This document shows, in pieces, positions 38,192 through 47,380 of a stretch of 64,000 nt of DNA. The stretch covers positions 62,001 through 126,000 of the forward strand of contig CANQNE010000001.1 in NCBI GenBank assembly GCA_947625135.1, given 5' to 3'. The translations under genes and the position numbers were made by a program. The DNA comes from an uncultured Lachnospiraceae bacterium. GTDB taxonomy: Bacteria; Bacillota; Clostridia; Lachnospirales; Lachnospiraceae. The notes under the pieces are model-generated. The model was not told where the DNA came from, did not search any database, and was given only the letters and a program-made list of their open reading frames with translations. How positions within the stretch are numbered: the first letter of the stretch is position 1; each line of letters begins with the position of its first letter.

Positions 38192-39109
38192 ATGCCGCGG
38201 GCGGACTATTCCGCCCGACGGGTCTTGCTTGGGGAGGCGGAAACGCACATGAAATTATCTGAGCTGATACAGGGCGTTGGACATCTTGGGATTCCCGTCT
38301 GCCATATAGGGGAGGCGGCTCTCTGGTATGAGCAGAAGCTCGGTTTTGAAAAAATGCAGGAGGCGTCTGTATTTTATCCGGAAAGACTGGACATGCTGTT
38401 TTTGAGGCAAAAGAATCTGGTGATCGAATTGTTTCAGCCTGCCCCGCATCTGTTAAAGGGAATTGCAGAGCGCGGAACCGGGGTGATCGATCATTTTGCG
38501 CTGGATGCGCCGGATTTTCAGCCCTGCGCGGAGAGCGTCTATAAGAAGGGGGCCAATCTCCATGTCAGTACGCCGAAGGGCTGCGTTTTTTATGAGCATT
38601 TAGGGAAAAAGGGTGTCCGCGGCATCAATTTTGAAGGGCCAAACGGGGAAGTGGTGGAGCTGTGCCACGATTATAACCGCGAATATGACAGCGGACTTAC
38701 AGGACTGCAGGGATGGTCTCATCTGGCTGTCAAAATCTCCTCTCTGAAGCGCTCCCTTCCATTTTATGAAAAGCTGGGTTTCCAGAAGGTGATGGAAGGT
38801 TATCTGGACACGGAAGAGGGGCGCTTTCAGATTGTTTTTGTGGAAAACCACGGCTTTGTTCTGGAGCTGATCCAGGTGACGGGCGCAGCGCTGGCGGAAC
38901 TGAAGCAGCGGGGCGAGGGACGTCTGGACCACATCGCGCTGGATGTAAAAGACGCCCGGCAGGCGTTTTATCTGTGCAGGGCCGAGGGACTGCAGGCGGC
39001 AGATACAACTGTAAAGGAATTGCCCGTATTTTCCCACGGTGTGCGATATTTTACCATCGTTGGGCCGGACGGAGAAAAGATTGAATTGAACGAGCAAAAA
39101 ACATGGTAA
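38192..39109 (+). CDS. Tandem VOC (glyoxalase/dioxygenase superfamily) protein
   Basis: 305 aa with two vicinal-oxygen-chelate modules, about 25-150 (GHLGIPVCHIGEAALWYEQKLGF) and 165-300 (SHLAVKISSLKRSLPFYEKLGF). Potential metal His/Glu residues lie in IDHFALD, VVELCHDY, LDHIALDV and EKIELNE. The family includes glyoxalases, dioxygenases and resistance proteins; which reaction applies here cannot be told. ATG 38192 has the better ribosome site (AAGGAG); an in-frame ATG at 38249 begins closer to the domain and may be the true start. Confidence 0.78.
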   Translation: MPRADYSARRVLLGEAETHMKLSELIQGVGHLGIPVCHIGEAALWYEQKLGFEKMQEASVFYPERLDMLFLRQKNLVIELFQPAPHLLKGIAERGTGVIDHFALDAPDFQPCAESVYKKGANLHVSTPKGCVFYEHLGKKGVRGINFEGPNGEVVELCHDYNREYDSGLTGLQGWSHLAVKISSLKRSLPFYEKLGFQKVMEGYLDTEEGRFQIVFVENHGFVLELIQVTGAALAELKQRGEGRLDHIALDVKDARQAFYLCRAEGLQAADTTVKELPVFSHGVRYFTIVGPDGEKIELNEQKTW

Positions 39110-39135
39110 AAAGTGTAAAAAATAAAAAATAGGTG

Positions 39136-39165
39136 TTGACTTTCCACAAGAGGTAATAGTATAAT
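39136..39165 (+). promoter_or_regulatory. Promoter of tRNA-Val/tRNA-Met
   Basis: TTGACT, an 18-bp spacer and TATAAT, 29 bp before the mature tRNA-Val 5' end. Confidence 0.85.
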
Positions 39166-39194
39166 AGCAAAGCGGGTCAGAAATGGCCGCACAT

Positions 39195-39267
39195 GGGATC
39201 TTAGCTCAGCTGGGAGAGCATCTGCCTTACAAGCAGAGGGTCACAGGTTCGAGCCCTGTAGGTCCCA
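39195..39267 (+). tRNA. tRNA-Val (UAC)
   Basis: 73 nt that fold into a full cloverleaf. The acceptor GGGATCT pairs with AGGTCCC. The anticodon loop CTTACAA gives anticodon UAC, and the T loop is GGTTCGAGCC. CCA is not encoded. Confidence 0.97.
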
Positions 39268-39286
39268 TGTATTTTTCATCATATTC

Positions 39287-39360
39287 GGCGGGATAGCTCA
39301 GTTGGCTAGAGCACACGGTTCATACCCGTGGTGTCGGGGGTTCAAATCCCTTTCCCGCTA
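39287..39360 (+). tRNA. tRNA-Met (CAU), copy 1
   Basis: 74 nt. The acceptor GGCGGGA pairs with TCCCGCT with a G-U first pair, as in Bacillus elongator tRNA-Met. The anticodon loop is TTCATAC. The sequence is identical to the copy at 50449. CCA is not encoded. Confidence 0.96.
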
Positions 39361-39390
39361 TTTAAGAGAAGCCTCAGAAATCCTAAAAAT

Positions 39391-39451
39391 GATATGCTCC
39401 CTATATGATAGTTTTGGATATTTCCATTGTCTACCAAATGGGGAGCATATC
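39391..39451. repeat. Inverted repeat of unknown origin after tRNA-Met
   Basis: Perfect 11-bp arms GATATGCTCCC and GGGAGCATATC are separated by 39 bp. It could be a degenerate small mobile element end pair. The interval 39361-39693 otherwise holds only a 29-codon open frame (39466-39555) and a terminator. Confidence 0.6.
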
Positions 39452-39564
39452 AGTATATAGTGAACATGCTTATCGAAGCTAATATGGACGAATATGAGGT
39501 ATCACAAGCGATTCAAGAGTATAAAAGAAATAAGGAACAACTTGTCGCAGTATGAAATCGCAGA

Positions 39565-39615
39565 AAAAGAGGAAATCCAAAAAACTTTTTACAGTTTAAG
39601 GAGATTCCTCTTTTT
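39565..39615. terminator. Terminator-like hairpin 3' of the AAA ATPase gene
   Basis: Arms AAAGAGGAAATC and GATTCCTCTTT, with A- and T-runs on the two sides. It can serve the minus-strand ATPase gene and plus-strand read-through from the tRNAs. Confidence 0.7.
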
Positions 39616-39693
39616 GTGTGTTATGATGATTTGACGTTTACTTTGTTTTTAGGAATATTTCAGAACTGATGAAGTGACGCAAAAATGACAATC

Positions 39694-41013
39694 TTATACA
39701 CTGAGCAGCCAGTCGATCAGGTTCAAGGATCTGATCCCATCGTAGGATGCGTCCATACCGGGGCGTAGGGACAATATGATCTTCTCGTAATTGTCGTTGA
39801 TTTTAGTCAGCGGGGCGAGTTCACGTTCGCGTACCGTTTCGCTATTCATCGATTCTGTCACCTGAACATACAGCTTGTCGTCGGCTTTTGTGGCAATAAA
39901 ATCAACTTCTGTGCTGCCAACTTTGCCGATCGCTACGTCATATCCGCGGCGGAGCAGTTCAAAGTAAACTACATTTTCTAAGGCGTGGCCACGATCACGG
40001 TTTCGGAAACCAAGCAGGTAATTGCGCAGGCCAATATCGACAATGTAATATTTGCCCATGGTGCGAAGGAATTCTTTGCCCTTGATATCAAAGCGTTTGA
40101 TATCATAGAAGAAATAGGATTCTATAAGAGCAGCGACATAAGCTTGTACCGTGTGCGTGCTGGGAGCCCCAATTCGCTTTTCATCTTCCAAAAGTCCTTC
40201 GTTGACAAGCGTGTTCCCAATAGAAGAAACAGAAATGGTACTGCCGATGTTGTCAGCTAAGAACAGAATGATCTTTCGCAGCAGAACAGCATCTGTGATC
40301 CGGCGCTGCCCTCGGCGCCTTTCCCGTTCCAGAATATCACGGATAACAACAGTAGAATAGATGCCATCCAGCAGCGTCAGGGCCTTTTCCTGATCCAATC
40401 CGACATCGGCAATGCCGGGCATGCCGCCAAACCGCATATAGGAATCGAATACCTCGTGCAGCTCATAGCGCTCACCGTTTCTATCATAGGCGTATGCCTT
40501 TGTACCGCCCAGCGCGCTTTTGCTTGTCTTTAACTCAAAGTTGTGGAACTCCATGAACTCGGCAAAAGACAGCGGCAGCATTTTGATCTCCACACAGCGT
40601 CCGGACAGGTAGGTCGCATATTCCGATGACAGCAGATATGCGTTGGAGCCGGTAATATAGATATCGCAATCAAAATCCACACGGAAGGAATTCATGGTAT
40701 CTTCCCAACGGAGGATTCGTTGGATCTCATCAAAGAACAGGTACATCCGCCGGTCCGGCAGGGCGCGCTCTTTTACATAGTTGTATAAATCCTCAGCAGA
40801 CATTTTTTTGAATTCGAAGGATTCAAAATTCATTTCCACGATTTGTTCAGGCGCAATGCCGGTGTTCAGCAGGTGTTCCACCATGAGCTTTAAGAGACTG
40901 GATTTACCGCAGCGACGAATACCTGTTATAACCTTTACCGGCTCGGTGTCTTGAAAACCAATCAGTTTATTTAAATAAAAATCACGCTTTTTAAGTTTGC
41001 GGGAAGAAATCAT
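39694..41013 (-). CDS. AAA ATPase with DUF4143
   Basis: 439 aa. The N-terminal AAA_14 domain has Walker A GIRRCGKSS and Walker B YLFFDEIQ, with an ITGSNAYLLSSE sensor region. The C-terminal DUF4143 half (about 205-400: ATKADDKLYVQVTES) resembles a PD-(D/E)XK nuclease-like fold. The family is widespread on accessory DNA in gut anaerobes, with no settled function. It has its own promoter with a repeated 14-bp element and opens the accessory segment after tRNA-Met. The start follows AGGAGGCC. Confidence 0.87.
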   Translation of the reverse strand: MISSRKLKKRDFYLNKLIGFQDTEPVKVITGIRRCGKSSLLKLMVEHLLNTGIAPEQIVEMNFESFEFKKMSAEDLYNYVKERALPDRRMYLFFDEIQRILRWEDTMNSFRVDFDCDIYITGSNAYLLSSEYATYLSGRCVEIKMLPLSFAEFMEFHNFELKTSKSALGGTKAYAYDRNGERYELHEVFDSYMRFGGMPGIADVGLDQEKALTLLDGIYSTVVIRDILERERRRGQRRITDAVLLRKIILFLADNIGSTISVSSIGNTLVNEGLLEDEKRIGAPSTHTVQAYVAALIESYFFYDIKRFDIKGKEFLRTMGKYYIVDIGLRNYLLGFRNRDRGHALENVVYFELLRRGYDVAIGKVGSTEVDFIATKADDKLYVQVTESMNSETVRERELAPLTKINDNYEKIILSLRPGMDASYDGIRSLNLIDWLLSV

Positions 41014-41037
41014 AGATCAGGCCTCCTTTGCGAGCAT

Positions 41038-41095
41038 AGTATAGCACAAACTTTTTAAGAAATCAAGTTTATGCAATAAACAGCACAAACTTTTT
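41038..41095 (-). promoter_or_regulatory. Promoter of the AAA ATPase gene with paired direct repeats
   Basis: On the minus strand, TTGATT, a 17-bp spacer and TATACT (-10 at 41038-41043, -35 at 41061-41066). Two identical copies of AGCACAAACTTTTT (41043 and 41082, plus-strand reading) overlap the spacer and lie just upstream of -35, the arrangement of a repressor site. Confidence 0.7.
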
Positions 41096-41246
41096 GTAAA
41101 ATTATTTTTGTGTACGCAGGTATTGCACCGGAGATTCCTTATAAAAACTGGCAGATTTTACACAGATAAGAATGAAGATGCTGTTGCCTTCTTAGTAAAA
41201 GACATTCCGGAACTGATAATAAAGGAAACATACATTTCGGGCGATG

Positions 41247-42536
41247 TCAGAGAGGAAGCTCTATGATAAAGCAGCTTCCGCCGCCGGGACGGTCTGTGAC
41301 GCGGATCGTCCCGGCGTGTTTTTTGATGATCTCTTTTGCGATGCACAGGCCAAGTCCGAAATGTTCCCTGTCCGCGCGGGCCTGATCTGCGCGGTAAAAC
41401 CGTTCAAAGATCTGCTCCTTCTGATCGTCGGGAATACCGCACCCGGTATCGGAGACAATAAACTGAAACCTACTGCCTGTGTAGGATAATGACAGCCGGA
41501 TACTGCCGCTCTCCGGTGTATAGGAGAGCGCATTGTCCATCAGAATGGAAAAAACCTGTTCCATGCGGGACGGGTCGCAATGGCAGTCCGGCAGCAGTTC
41601 CTCCGGAAGTGAAAGGGAGAGAGCTATTTTTTTCTCCTGTGCAAGGAGTTCATATTTTTCGTAAACGGTAAGGAGAAGCTCATCCGGCTGACAGGCAGTC
41701 ATTTGTACCGGAAGAGAATCAGAATCCGAGCCTGCCAAAAGCAGCATACGATCCGCCAGCTTTTGTAGACGGCTGCTCTCGTCGGACAATAATCGTATAA
41801 AATGTCTTTGCTCCGAGATTTGATCGGTTTTGGCAAGGGATTCCAGACCGGAGCGCAGCACAGCCAGAGGAGCGCGAAGCTCGTGGGAGGCGGAGGCAAT
41901 GAAACGAGTCTGTTTTTTTTGCGTTTCGGAGAGCGGTATGATCATTTTGAAAGTAAAATGCCAGAAGAAAACAGCAAGCAACATAACGGCGAAGAGGTCA
42001 GCAAGCAAAACAGCCAGTCTCAGATGCAGAATCTGATTCCGGCGGCCGCTTAATGGATATAACAGAAGAAAGCCAAGTTGTCCTTCATTTTTGGGGATGA
42101 TCCCGGCGGAAATATAATAATCCTCTTTGTCCCGGGAGCGAAAATCAAATTCCACATGGGAAGTGAGCTTCTGACCGGTAATAGTAAATAAATCCATTCC
42201 ATATAAATCGCAGGCGGCGTCAGCCACTTCCCGGGACAGCTCCAGACCTTTTTCTGAGAGATGATATTGCTGGTAAATGAGGGGCGCTTCCCCGTCGAAC
42301 AGAAAAACAGAGCAATGTCCGCTTTCCTGAAGCTGATTCAGCCATTGGTGGGAGATGTAATCCTGTTCCTGCAAATGGGTGATCGTGGTATTGATTTCCG
42401 AGAGAAAAGAGGCATAGCTGTTCTGTTTCAGGTTCTTTTCCGCAAAAAGAAGGCAGATTGCGGTAAGGAGCAGCAGGATGCCTCCTGTTACGATGGTACA
42501 GAATATTGTGAGATGTAAATGCAATTTTCGAAACAA
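41247..42536 (-). CDS. Sensor histidine kinase
   Basis: 429 aa inner-membrane kinase. TM1 is at about 10-32, an extracellular sensor at about 33-172 and TM2 at about 173-196. The dimerization domain has SASHELRAPL (H218). The ATPase domain has N and G boxes (MDNALSYTPESGS, VSDTGCGIPDDQ, HFGLGLCIAKEII, PGGGSCF). The start is TTG after GGGGGAT. It lies 3 bp downstream of its response regulator gene. The divergent operon with a solute-binding lipoprotein is the likely target. Confidence 0.92.
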   Translation of the reverse strand: MFRKLHLHLTIFCTIVTGGILLLLTAICLLFAEKNLKQNSYASFLSEINTTITHLQEQDYISHQWLNQLQESGHCSVFLFDGEAPLIYQQYHLSEKGLELSREVADAACDLYGMDLFTITGQKLTSHVEFDFRSRDKEDYYISAGIIPKNEGQLGFLLLYPLSGRRNQILHLRLAVLLADLFAVMLLAVFFWHFTFKMIIPLSETQKKQTRFIASASHELRAPLAVLRSGLESLAKTDQISEQRHFIRLLSDESSRLQKLADRMLLLAGSDSDSLPVQMTACQPDELLLTVYEKYELLAQEKKIALSLSLPEELLPDCHCDPSRMEQVFSILMDNALSYTPESGSIRLSLSYTGSRFQFIVSDTGCGIPDDQKEQIFERFYRADQARADREHFGLGLCIAKEIIKKHAGTIRVTDRPGGGSCFIIELPL

Positions 42537-42539
42537 AAT

Positions 42540-43211
42540 TTAATCCCCCATCCGATATCCGATTCCACGCACCGTTTTGATCCGGACTTTGCTGCCTGCG
42601 TATAACAGGCGTTTGCGGAGATAGTGGATGTACGTGTCAAGATTGCTTTCTTCCACCTCCGCGTCCGTTCCCCATACCCGTGACAGCAGCACCATACGCC
42701 GAAGGACCGTGCCGGGCTCTCTCAAAAATACTTCCAGCAGGCGTCCCTCCCGGCATGAAAGCTGCAGGGAACAGGCCGGACCCTGAAGAACCCGCATGGC
42801 GCAGTCGTAGCTGATATCATGAAAGGAAAGCAGGCTGTTGTCCTCCCATTTCCCGGCGCGTCTTCCAAGAGAACGGATGCGTGCCAGCAGCTCTTCAAAG
42901 GCAAAGGGTTTTACAATGTAATCATCTGCGCCGCTGTCAAGTCCTTCAATGCGGTCATAGAGTTCGCCCAAAGCTGTGATCAGAATGACCGGCGTGGTCA
43001 GTCCTGCCGCCCGCGCTTTTTTCAGAACAAGGAGGCCGTTCATGGTAGGAAGCATCCGGTCCAGCAGAACCAGATCGTGGCCGTCCTGCAAAAACAAATC
43101 CAGTCCGTCCCGCCCGTCATGGCAGACGTCCGTCTGATGGCGCTCTTTTTCTAACTGAAAGCGGAGCGTCTCGCACAAGTTTATATCATCTTCTATCAAT
43201 AGGATCCGCAT
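42540..43211 (-). CDS. OmpR/PhoB-type response regulator
   Basis: 223 aa. The receiver domain (about 1-115) has acidic residues IEDD, phospho-acceptor Asp in VLLDRMLP, Thr in LITALGE and Lys in VKPFAFEEL. The winged-helix C-terminus ends in VRIKTVRGIGYRMG. The ATG at 43211 follows AGGAGAACACT; the longer reading adds 17 unlikely residues. It is transcribed with the kinase and divergently from the lipoprotein-transporter operon. Direct TTAAAG repeats in the intergenic region suggest it binds there. Confidence 0.93.
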   Translation of the reverse strand: MRILLIEDDINLCETLRFQLEKERHQTDVCHDGRDGLDLFLQDGHDLVLLDRMLPTMNGLLVLKKARAAGLTTPVILITALGELYDRIEGLDSGADDYIVKPFAFEELLARIRSLGRRAGKWEDNSLLSFHDISYDCAMRVLQGPACSLQLSCREGRLLEVFLREPGTVLRRMVLLSRVWGTDAEVEESNLDTYIHYLRKRLLYAGSKVRIKTVRGIGYRMGD

Positions 43212-43332
43212 AGTGTTCTCCTGATCTGAAACTTGTTTTTCAGAAATGCGGCAAAAGCACATTTCTTATCGTCTCTTACATTCTCCAGTTTAACATAAGA
43301 ATCTTAAAATATCCTTTAAAAAAGAGTGAAAA

Positions 43333-43377
43333 TTAAAGGGAAGCTTAAAGAAAAGATAAAGACAATTCTGTTAAGAT
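43333..43377 (+). promoter_or_regulatory. Activated promoter with PhoB-type direct repeats
   Basis: TTAAAG at 43333 and 43345 and ATAAAG at 43356 have 12- and 11-bp spacing, the helical-turn pattern of OmpR-family sites. A -10 TAAGAT at 43372 lacks a good -35, so activation by the adjacent response regulator is likely. Confidence 0.6.
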
Positions 43378-43416
43378 GATATCAGATTGAACATGCAGGA
43401 AGGAGAACATAAGAAG

Positions 43417-45681
43417 ATGAGCAGAAGGAGAATCATTTGTATTTGTATAGCCTGTATACTGCTGGCTGTTTCTTTTGCAGGCTGTGAAAGGAACGGCGGG
43501 GATAAGGGCGATACGGATCAGTCAAAGGAAAACGCGGTTTTGACAGAGGGGAGCGGCCGTTTTGTAGAGAGGGAAACGGCGGTTCCCGATGAGATCGACC
43601 AGATCGCGGCAGTAAGAATGACCGAAAACGGGAGTCTTGAGGTCATCGGGAGAAATCAGGAGCTGAAGGCATATTATCTTCTGACCAGCGGCGATATGGG
43701 AGAAAGCTGGAATGTGACACAGATACAGGGATTGACGGAGGACTATTATCCAAGGATTGCCATCGCGCCTGACGGGACGACGGTCTTTGTGCCTTTTACC
43801 AGCAATGGAACTGTCAATCTGAAGATTGCGGATATACAGGGACAGACGGCGGAAAAGCCAGTAACCATGCCGGAGACCGGAGATTCGGATAATAATGTCC
43901 AGCAGGCCGGGTATGACGATCTGGGCAATTTGCTCTTTCTGGATATGAACGGATCCTTGCTGAAGATAGATGTGGACGCTGGAACGTACAGTACGCCTTT
44001 TGATACCCAGGGGATTGGGATCAATTATTTTGGGATTGCAGGGACAACATGTATTGCCGTTTATGACAATGGCTGTTATGTATTTCACACAGAGACAGGA
44101 CAGAGTATGGGAACGGAGTCTGCGCTGACAGAGTTAATCAGGCGGAACGCCGATCTGGCAAGTACAAGTTCGGATTCCGGATATCCCATGGCTTTTACGC
44201 AGGATGGGACGGACGGCCTTGTGTTTGCCAGCGAACAGGGAATTTTTTGTCAGAAATCAGGCGGAAATGTGATCGAACAGCTGCTGGATAGCAGTCTCAC
44301 CTTCATGGGAACCGGAAACGTAGTCTTTTATGGCGTCGCCATGCCGGATGCTGAAAATATTTTCTTAGGTCTTTCGGATAAACAGGGAACGAAGCTTTTA
44401 CATTACCGGTATGACCGGACGGCGGCAGCTGTGCCAGATCAGGAACTGACGGTTTATGCGCTGGATGAATCAAATCTGCTGCGCGAGGCGGTTGCGGTCT
44501 TTGGGCAGACCCATCCTGACATTTATGTAAATCTTCAGATTGGAATGTCCGGAGAGGACAGCGTTACGGTGGAGGATGCGCTTTCCGTGCTGAATACGGA
44601 TATAATGGCCAAAAAGGGCCCGGATGTGCTGATTCTGGACGGAATGCCGCTGGACAGCTACATTGAAAAAGGAATCCTCTCGGATATCAGCGATGTGGTG
44701 GATGAGGTTGAAAAGGAGGACGGATTGTTCAAAAATATCCGTTCCGCCAGTGAAACAGAGGGACATATTTATGCTATGCCGGTAAACTTTTTCATTCCTA
44801 TGGCCGCAGGGGATGCGGATACTGTCAAGGCTGCGGCCAGCTTAAAGACATTCGCCGCGCGGGCAAGGGAGCTGGGAGACGCAAATCCTTCAAAACCGGT
44901 GATGCCTGCAGACGGCACAAAGGGACTTTTGCGGGAGCTGTACTATGCGGATTCCGCCAGATGGAGACAGGAGGACGGAAGTCTGAATGAGGATGTGCTG
45001 ACGGATTATCTGACAGCGGCGAAGACACTCTACGATGTGGATCAATACAGCGCTGACAACGACCGTACCGAGATATTCGGGGGAGACGGGACCGTGGATG
45101 GAACAAAAGTGAGTTCCCTGAAGATTGACGATCTTTTTATGAATGAAGCTCAGATGACTCTTGGCACCATGGGCGGCGCCGGAAGCTATCAGTTGGCGAA
45201 AAGCGCGGAGACGCTCTCAAAGACTTCATGCGCCGTTCTCAACAGCGGAGAGGTAAGCTCCTATGTTCCGTATCTGCTGACAGGCGTGACCGCCGACGGA
45301 AATGTAGATATGGCAAAGGAATTTGTAAAAGTTCTTTTGGGAAAGGAAGTGGGAGCGGATGCAGAAGGTATTCCGGTAAACCGGGCTGCTTTTGCCGGGC
45401 AGGTAGAAAAGACAGATCAGGCGGTTGAGATAGACAGCTCTATCGGTATCGGCTCCCCGGACGGCGGCGAATTTTACGGCTATGAGTTTGTGAAGCTCAC
45501 CGAAAGCGATATAGATGTTTTTACCGGCTGGATAGAAAGTCTGGAAAAGCCGGCCATGACTGACCGGGTGATCCAGAATCTGGTGTTGGAGCAGGGTGAA
45601 AAATATTTGCTGGGGGAACAGGATCTTACGCATACGGTGCAGGCCATCCGGCAGAAGGTGGGACTGTATCTGGCGGAGTAG
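43417..45681 (+). CDS. Lipoprotein fusing an Asp-box domain to an ABC solute-binding domain
   Basis: 754 aa, exported lipoprotein (lipobox AVSFAGC, C23). Residues about 50-350 are Gly/Asp/Thr-rich beta strands with an Asp box SGDMGESW, suggesting a sialidase/BNR-like beta-propeller. Residues about 355-750 resemble a type 1 extracellular solute-binding protein (LTVYALDESNLLREAVAVF, GPDVLILDGMPLDSYIEKG, GHIYAMPVNFFI). Ordinary solute-binding proteins are about 420-450 aa, so the N-terminal half is extra. The ATG after AAGGAGAACATAAGAAG was chosen because it gives a proper signal peptide. Two permease genes follow. Confidence 0.85.
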   Translation: MSRRRIICICIACILLAVSFAGCERNGGDKGDTDQSKENAVLTEGSGRFVERETAVPDEIDQIAAVRMTENGSLEVIGRNQELKAYYLLTSGDMGESWNVTQIQGLTEDYYPRIAIAPDGTTVFVPFTSNGTVNLKIADIQGQTAEKPVTMPETGDSDNNVQQAGYDDLGNLLFLDMNGSLLKIDVDAGTYSTPFDTQGIGINYFGIAGTTCIAVYDNGCYVFHTETGQSMGTESALTELIRRNADLASTSSDSGYPMAFTQDGTDGLVFASEQGIFCQKSGGNVIEQLLDSSLTFMGTGNVVFYGVAMPDAENIFLGLSDKQGTKLLHYRYDRTAAAVPDQELTVYALDESNLLREAVAVFGQTHPDIYVNLQIGMSGEDSVTVEDALSVLNTDIMAKKGPDVLILDGMPLDSYIEKGILSDISDVVDEVEKEDGLFKNIRSASETEGHIYAMPVNFFIPMAAGDADTVKAAASLKTFAARARELGDANPSKPVMPADGTKGLLRELYYADSARWRQEDGSLNEDVLTDYLTAAKTLYDVDQYSADNDRTEIFGGDGTVDGTKVSSLKIDDLFMNEAQMTLGTMGGAGSYQLAKSAETLSKTSCAVLNSGEVSSYVPYLLTGVTADGNVDMAKEFVKVLLGKEVGADAEGIPVNRAAFAGQVEKTDQAVEIDSSIGIGSPDGGEFYGYEFVKLTESDIDVFTGWIESLEKPAMTDRVIQNLVLEQGEKYLLGEQDLTHTVQAIRQKVGLYLAE

Positions 45682-45696
45682 TGTGAGGAAACGACT

Positions 45697-46527
45697 ATGA
45701 GAAAGAGAGAACGTACAGGGTTTTGGTTTGTGCTGCCCTGTCTGGCAGGCGTAATGGTTTTTTATCTGATCCCTTTTGCGGATGTGATCCGCCGGTCTTT
45801 TCAAAAGGCTTCAGGCGGCGGGTTCGCCGGAATGTACAATTACGTGCAGGTGTTCGGGAACCGGGCTTTTAAGCTGGCTGCGGGAAATACCCTTTGCTTT
45901 GTGGCTGTCTGTCTGCCTCTGCTGCTGCTTCTGTCTTTGACGCTGGCCCTTCTTTTACAGCATACGGCCGCAAGCAAGCTGTTTCGGAGCGCGTACCTGA
46001 TGCCGCTGGCGGTTCCCGCCGCCAGCATGGTACTGCTTTGGCAGCTGTTGTTTGATAACCACGGGATATTGAATGGGATCCTCGGTCAGAATGTGGACTG
46101 GATGAATACAGACGCATCCTTCGGCGTACTGGTGTTCAGTTATATATGGAAGAATCTGGGATATGATGTGATCCTGTGGCTGGCGGGTCTTACCGCAATC
46201 CCGGGAAATATTTATGAGGCGGCGCGGGTGGACGGAGCCGGAAGTGCAAAGTGCTTCTGGTATATCACCCTTCCGAATATCCGGCCGGCGGCATTTACGA
46301 TCGTCGTTTTATCGCTTTTGAACTCCTTTAAGGTGTTCAGGGAAGCATATCTGGTGGCAGGAGGCTATCCTCAGGAGAAAATCTATCTGCTGCAGCATTT
46401 GTTTAACAACTGGTTTCAGGAACTGTCCGTGGATAAAATGGCTGCGGGCTCTGTACTGCTGGCGCTTGCCGCCGCCGGTTTTGTTCTGCTGCTGCAAAAA
46501 AGCTGGGACAGGGAGGAAGAGATGTGA
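45697..46527 (+). CDS. Sugar-type ABC permease (MalF-like)
   Basis: 276 aa with six predicted membrane helices. The EAA loop that docks the ATPase is present as EAARVDGAGSAKCFWYITLPNIRP-like sequence around residue 170. It is 15 bp after the lipoprotein gene and overlaps the next permease by 4 bases. It pairs with the MalG-like protein to form the import channel for the ligand bound by the lipoprotein. Confidence 0.9.
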   Translation: MRKRERTGFWFVLPCLAGVMVFYLIPFADVIRRSFQKASGGGFAGMYNYVQVFGNRAFKLAAGNTLCFVAVCLPLLLLLSLTLALLLQHTAASKLFRSAYLMPLAVPAASMVLLWQLLFDNHGILNGILGQNVDWMNTDASFGVLVFSYIWKNLGYDVILWLAGLTAIPGNIYEAARVDGAGSAKCFWYITLPNIRPAAFTIVVLSLLNSFKVFREAYLVAGGYPQEKIYLLQHLFNNWFQELSVDKMAAGSVLLALAAAGFVLLLQKSWDREEEM

Positions 46528-47363
46528 AAAAAGGACTTATCACACTGGTGCTGGCGGTGGTTGCGGCGATCGCTGTTTCGCCGGTATGCTTTCTGCTGGC
46601 CGGTATGCTGATGGATAATCAGGAGCTTACGGAATGTCTGGCTCCGGTTTTTTCAGATGGGGAAGGCTTTGTGAGATGGCATATCATTCCCCGATACCCG
46701 ACCCTTCAGAATCTTGTGGAGCTGCTTTTGGACGCCCCGGAGTTTTTTCAGATGTTCTGGAATTCTGTAAAGATCACCGTCTGTATTCTGGGAGGACAGC
46801 TCGTGTTTGGAATGACGGCGGCGTGGGGGCTGGCCCGCTATCAGTTTCGCGGGAAAAAAGTGGTCTATATGCTTTTTATCGTGTTGATGATGATGCCCTT
46901 TCAGGTGACGATGCTGTCGGAATATCTGGTGCTGGACAGCCTGCGCCTGATGGATACGCTGTCTGCGGTCATATTGCCGGGCATATTTTCCACATTCCCT
47001 GTATTTATCATGTACCGATTTTTCTGCAGCATCCCAAAGAGTATTATCGAGGCGGCCCGGATCGACGGGGCGGGAGAGTTTCGGATATTTTTGTCGATGG
47101 GACTGCCTCTGGGAAGCGCCGGCATTTTGTCGTCGCTGGTACTCTCGTTTTTAGAGTGTTGGAATATGATTGAACGTCCCATGCTTTTTTTGAAATCAAA
47201 GGAACTGTGGCCGCTCTCCCTGTTTTTGCCGCAGATCAAAGCCGGACGCGCAGGCTTTGCTTTTTGCGCGTCTCTCATGGCGGTTCTGCCGGCGATCTTT
47301 GTATTTTTAAGCGGGCAGGATTATCTGGAACAGGGAATCGCTTCTGCGGCTGCAAAAGAATGA
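46524..47363 (+). CDS. Sugar-type ABC permease (MalG-like)
   Basis: 279 aa with six predicted helices. The EAA loop reads EAARIDGAGEFRIFLSMGLPL. The start ATG or upstream GTG overlaps the stop of the MalF-like gene. The C-terminus lies next to the adaptor gene. The importer ATPase is missing from the operon; a shared MsmX-type ATPase elsewhere would be needed. Confidence 0.9.
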   Translation: MKKGLITLVLAVVAAIAVSPVCFLLAGMLMDNQELTECLAPVFSDGEGFVRWHIIPRYPTLQNLVELLLDAPEFFQMFWNSVKITVCILGGQLVFGMTAAWGLARYQFRGKKVVYMLFIVLMMMPFQVTMLSEYLVLDSLRLMDTLSAVILPGIFSTFPVFIMYRFFCSIPKSIIEAARIDGAGEFRIFLSMGLPLGSAGILSSLVLSFLECWNMIERPMLFLKSKELWPLSLFLPQIKAGRAGFAFCASLMAVLPAIFVFLSGQDYLEQGIASAAAKE

Positions 47364-47380
47364 CAGGAAAGGGGCGGCGG

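Noticed and set aside
39466..39555. 29-residue open frame after tRNA-Met
   Set aside because: Regular-looking but with no ribosome site and no recognisable homology; possibly a remnant.
41100..41263. Short protein-like stretches (KDIPELIIKETYISGD) between the ATPase and kinase genes
   Set aside because: Two frames would be needed, no start codon is present, and I cannot assign a family; likely a gene remnant.
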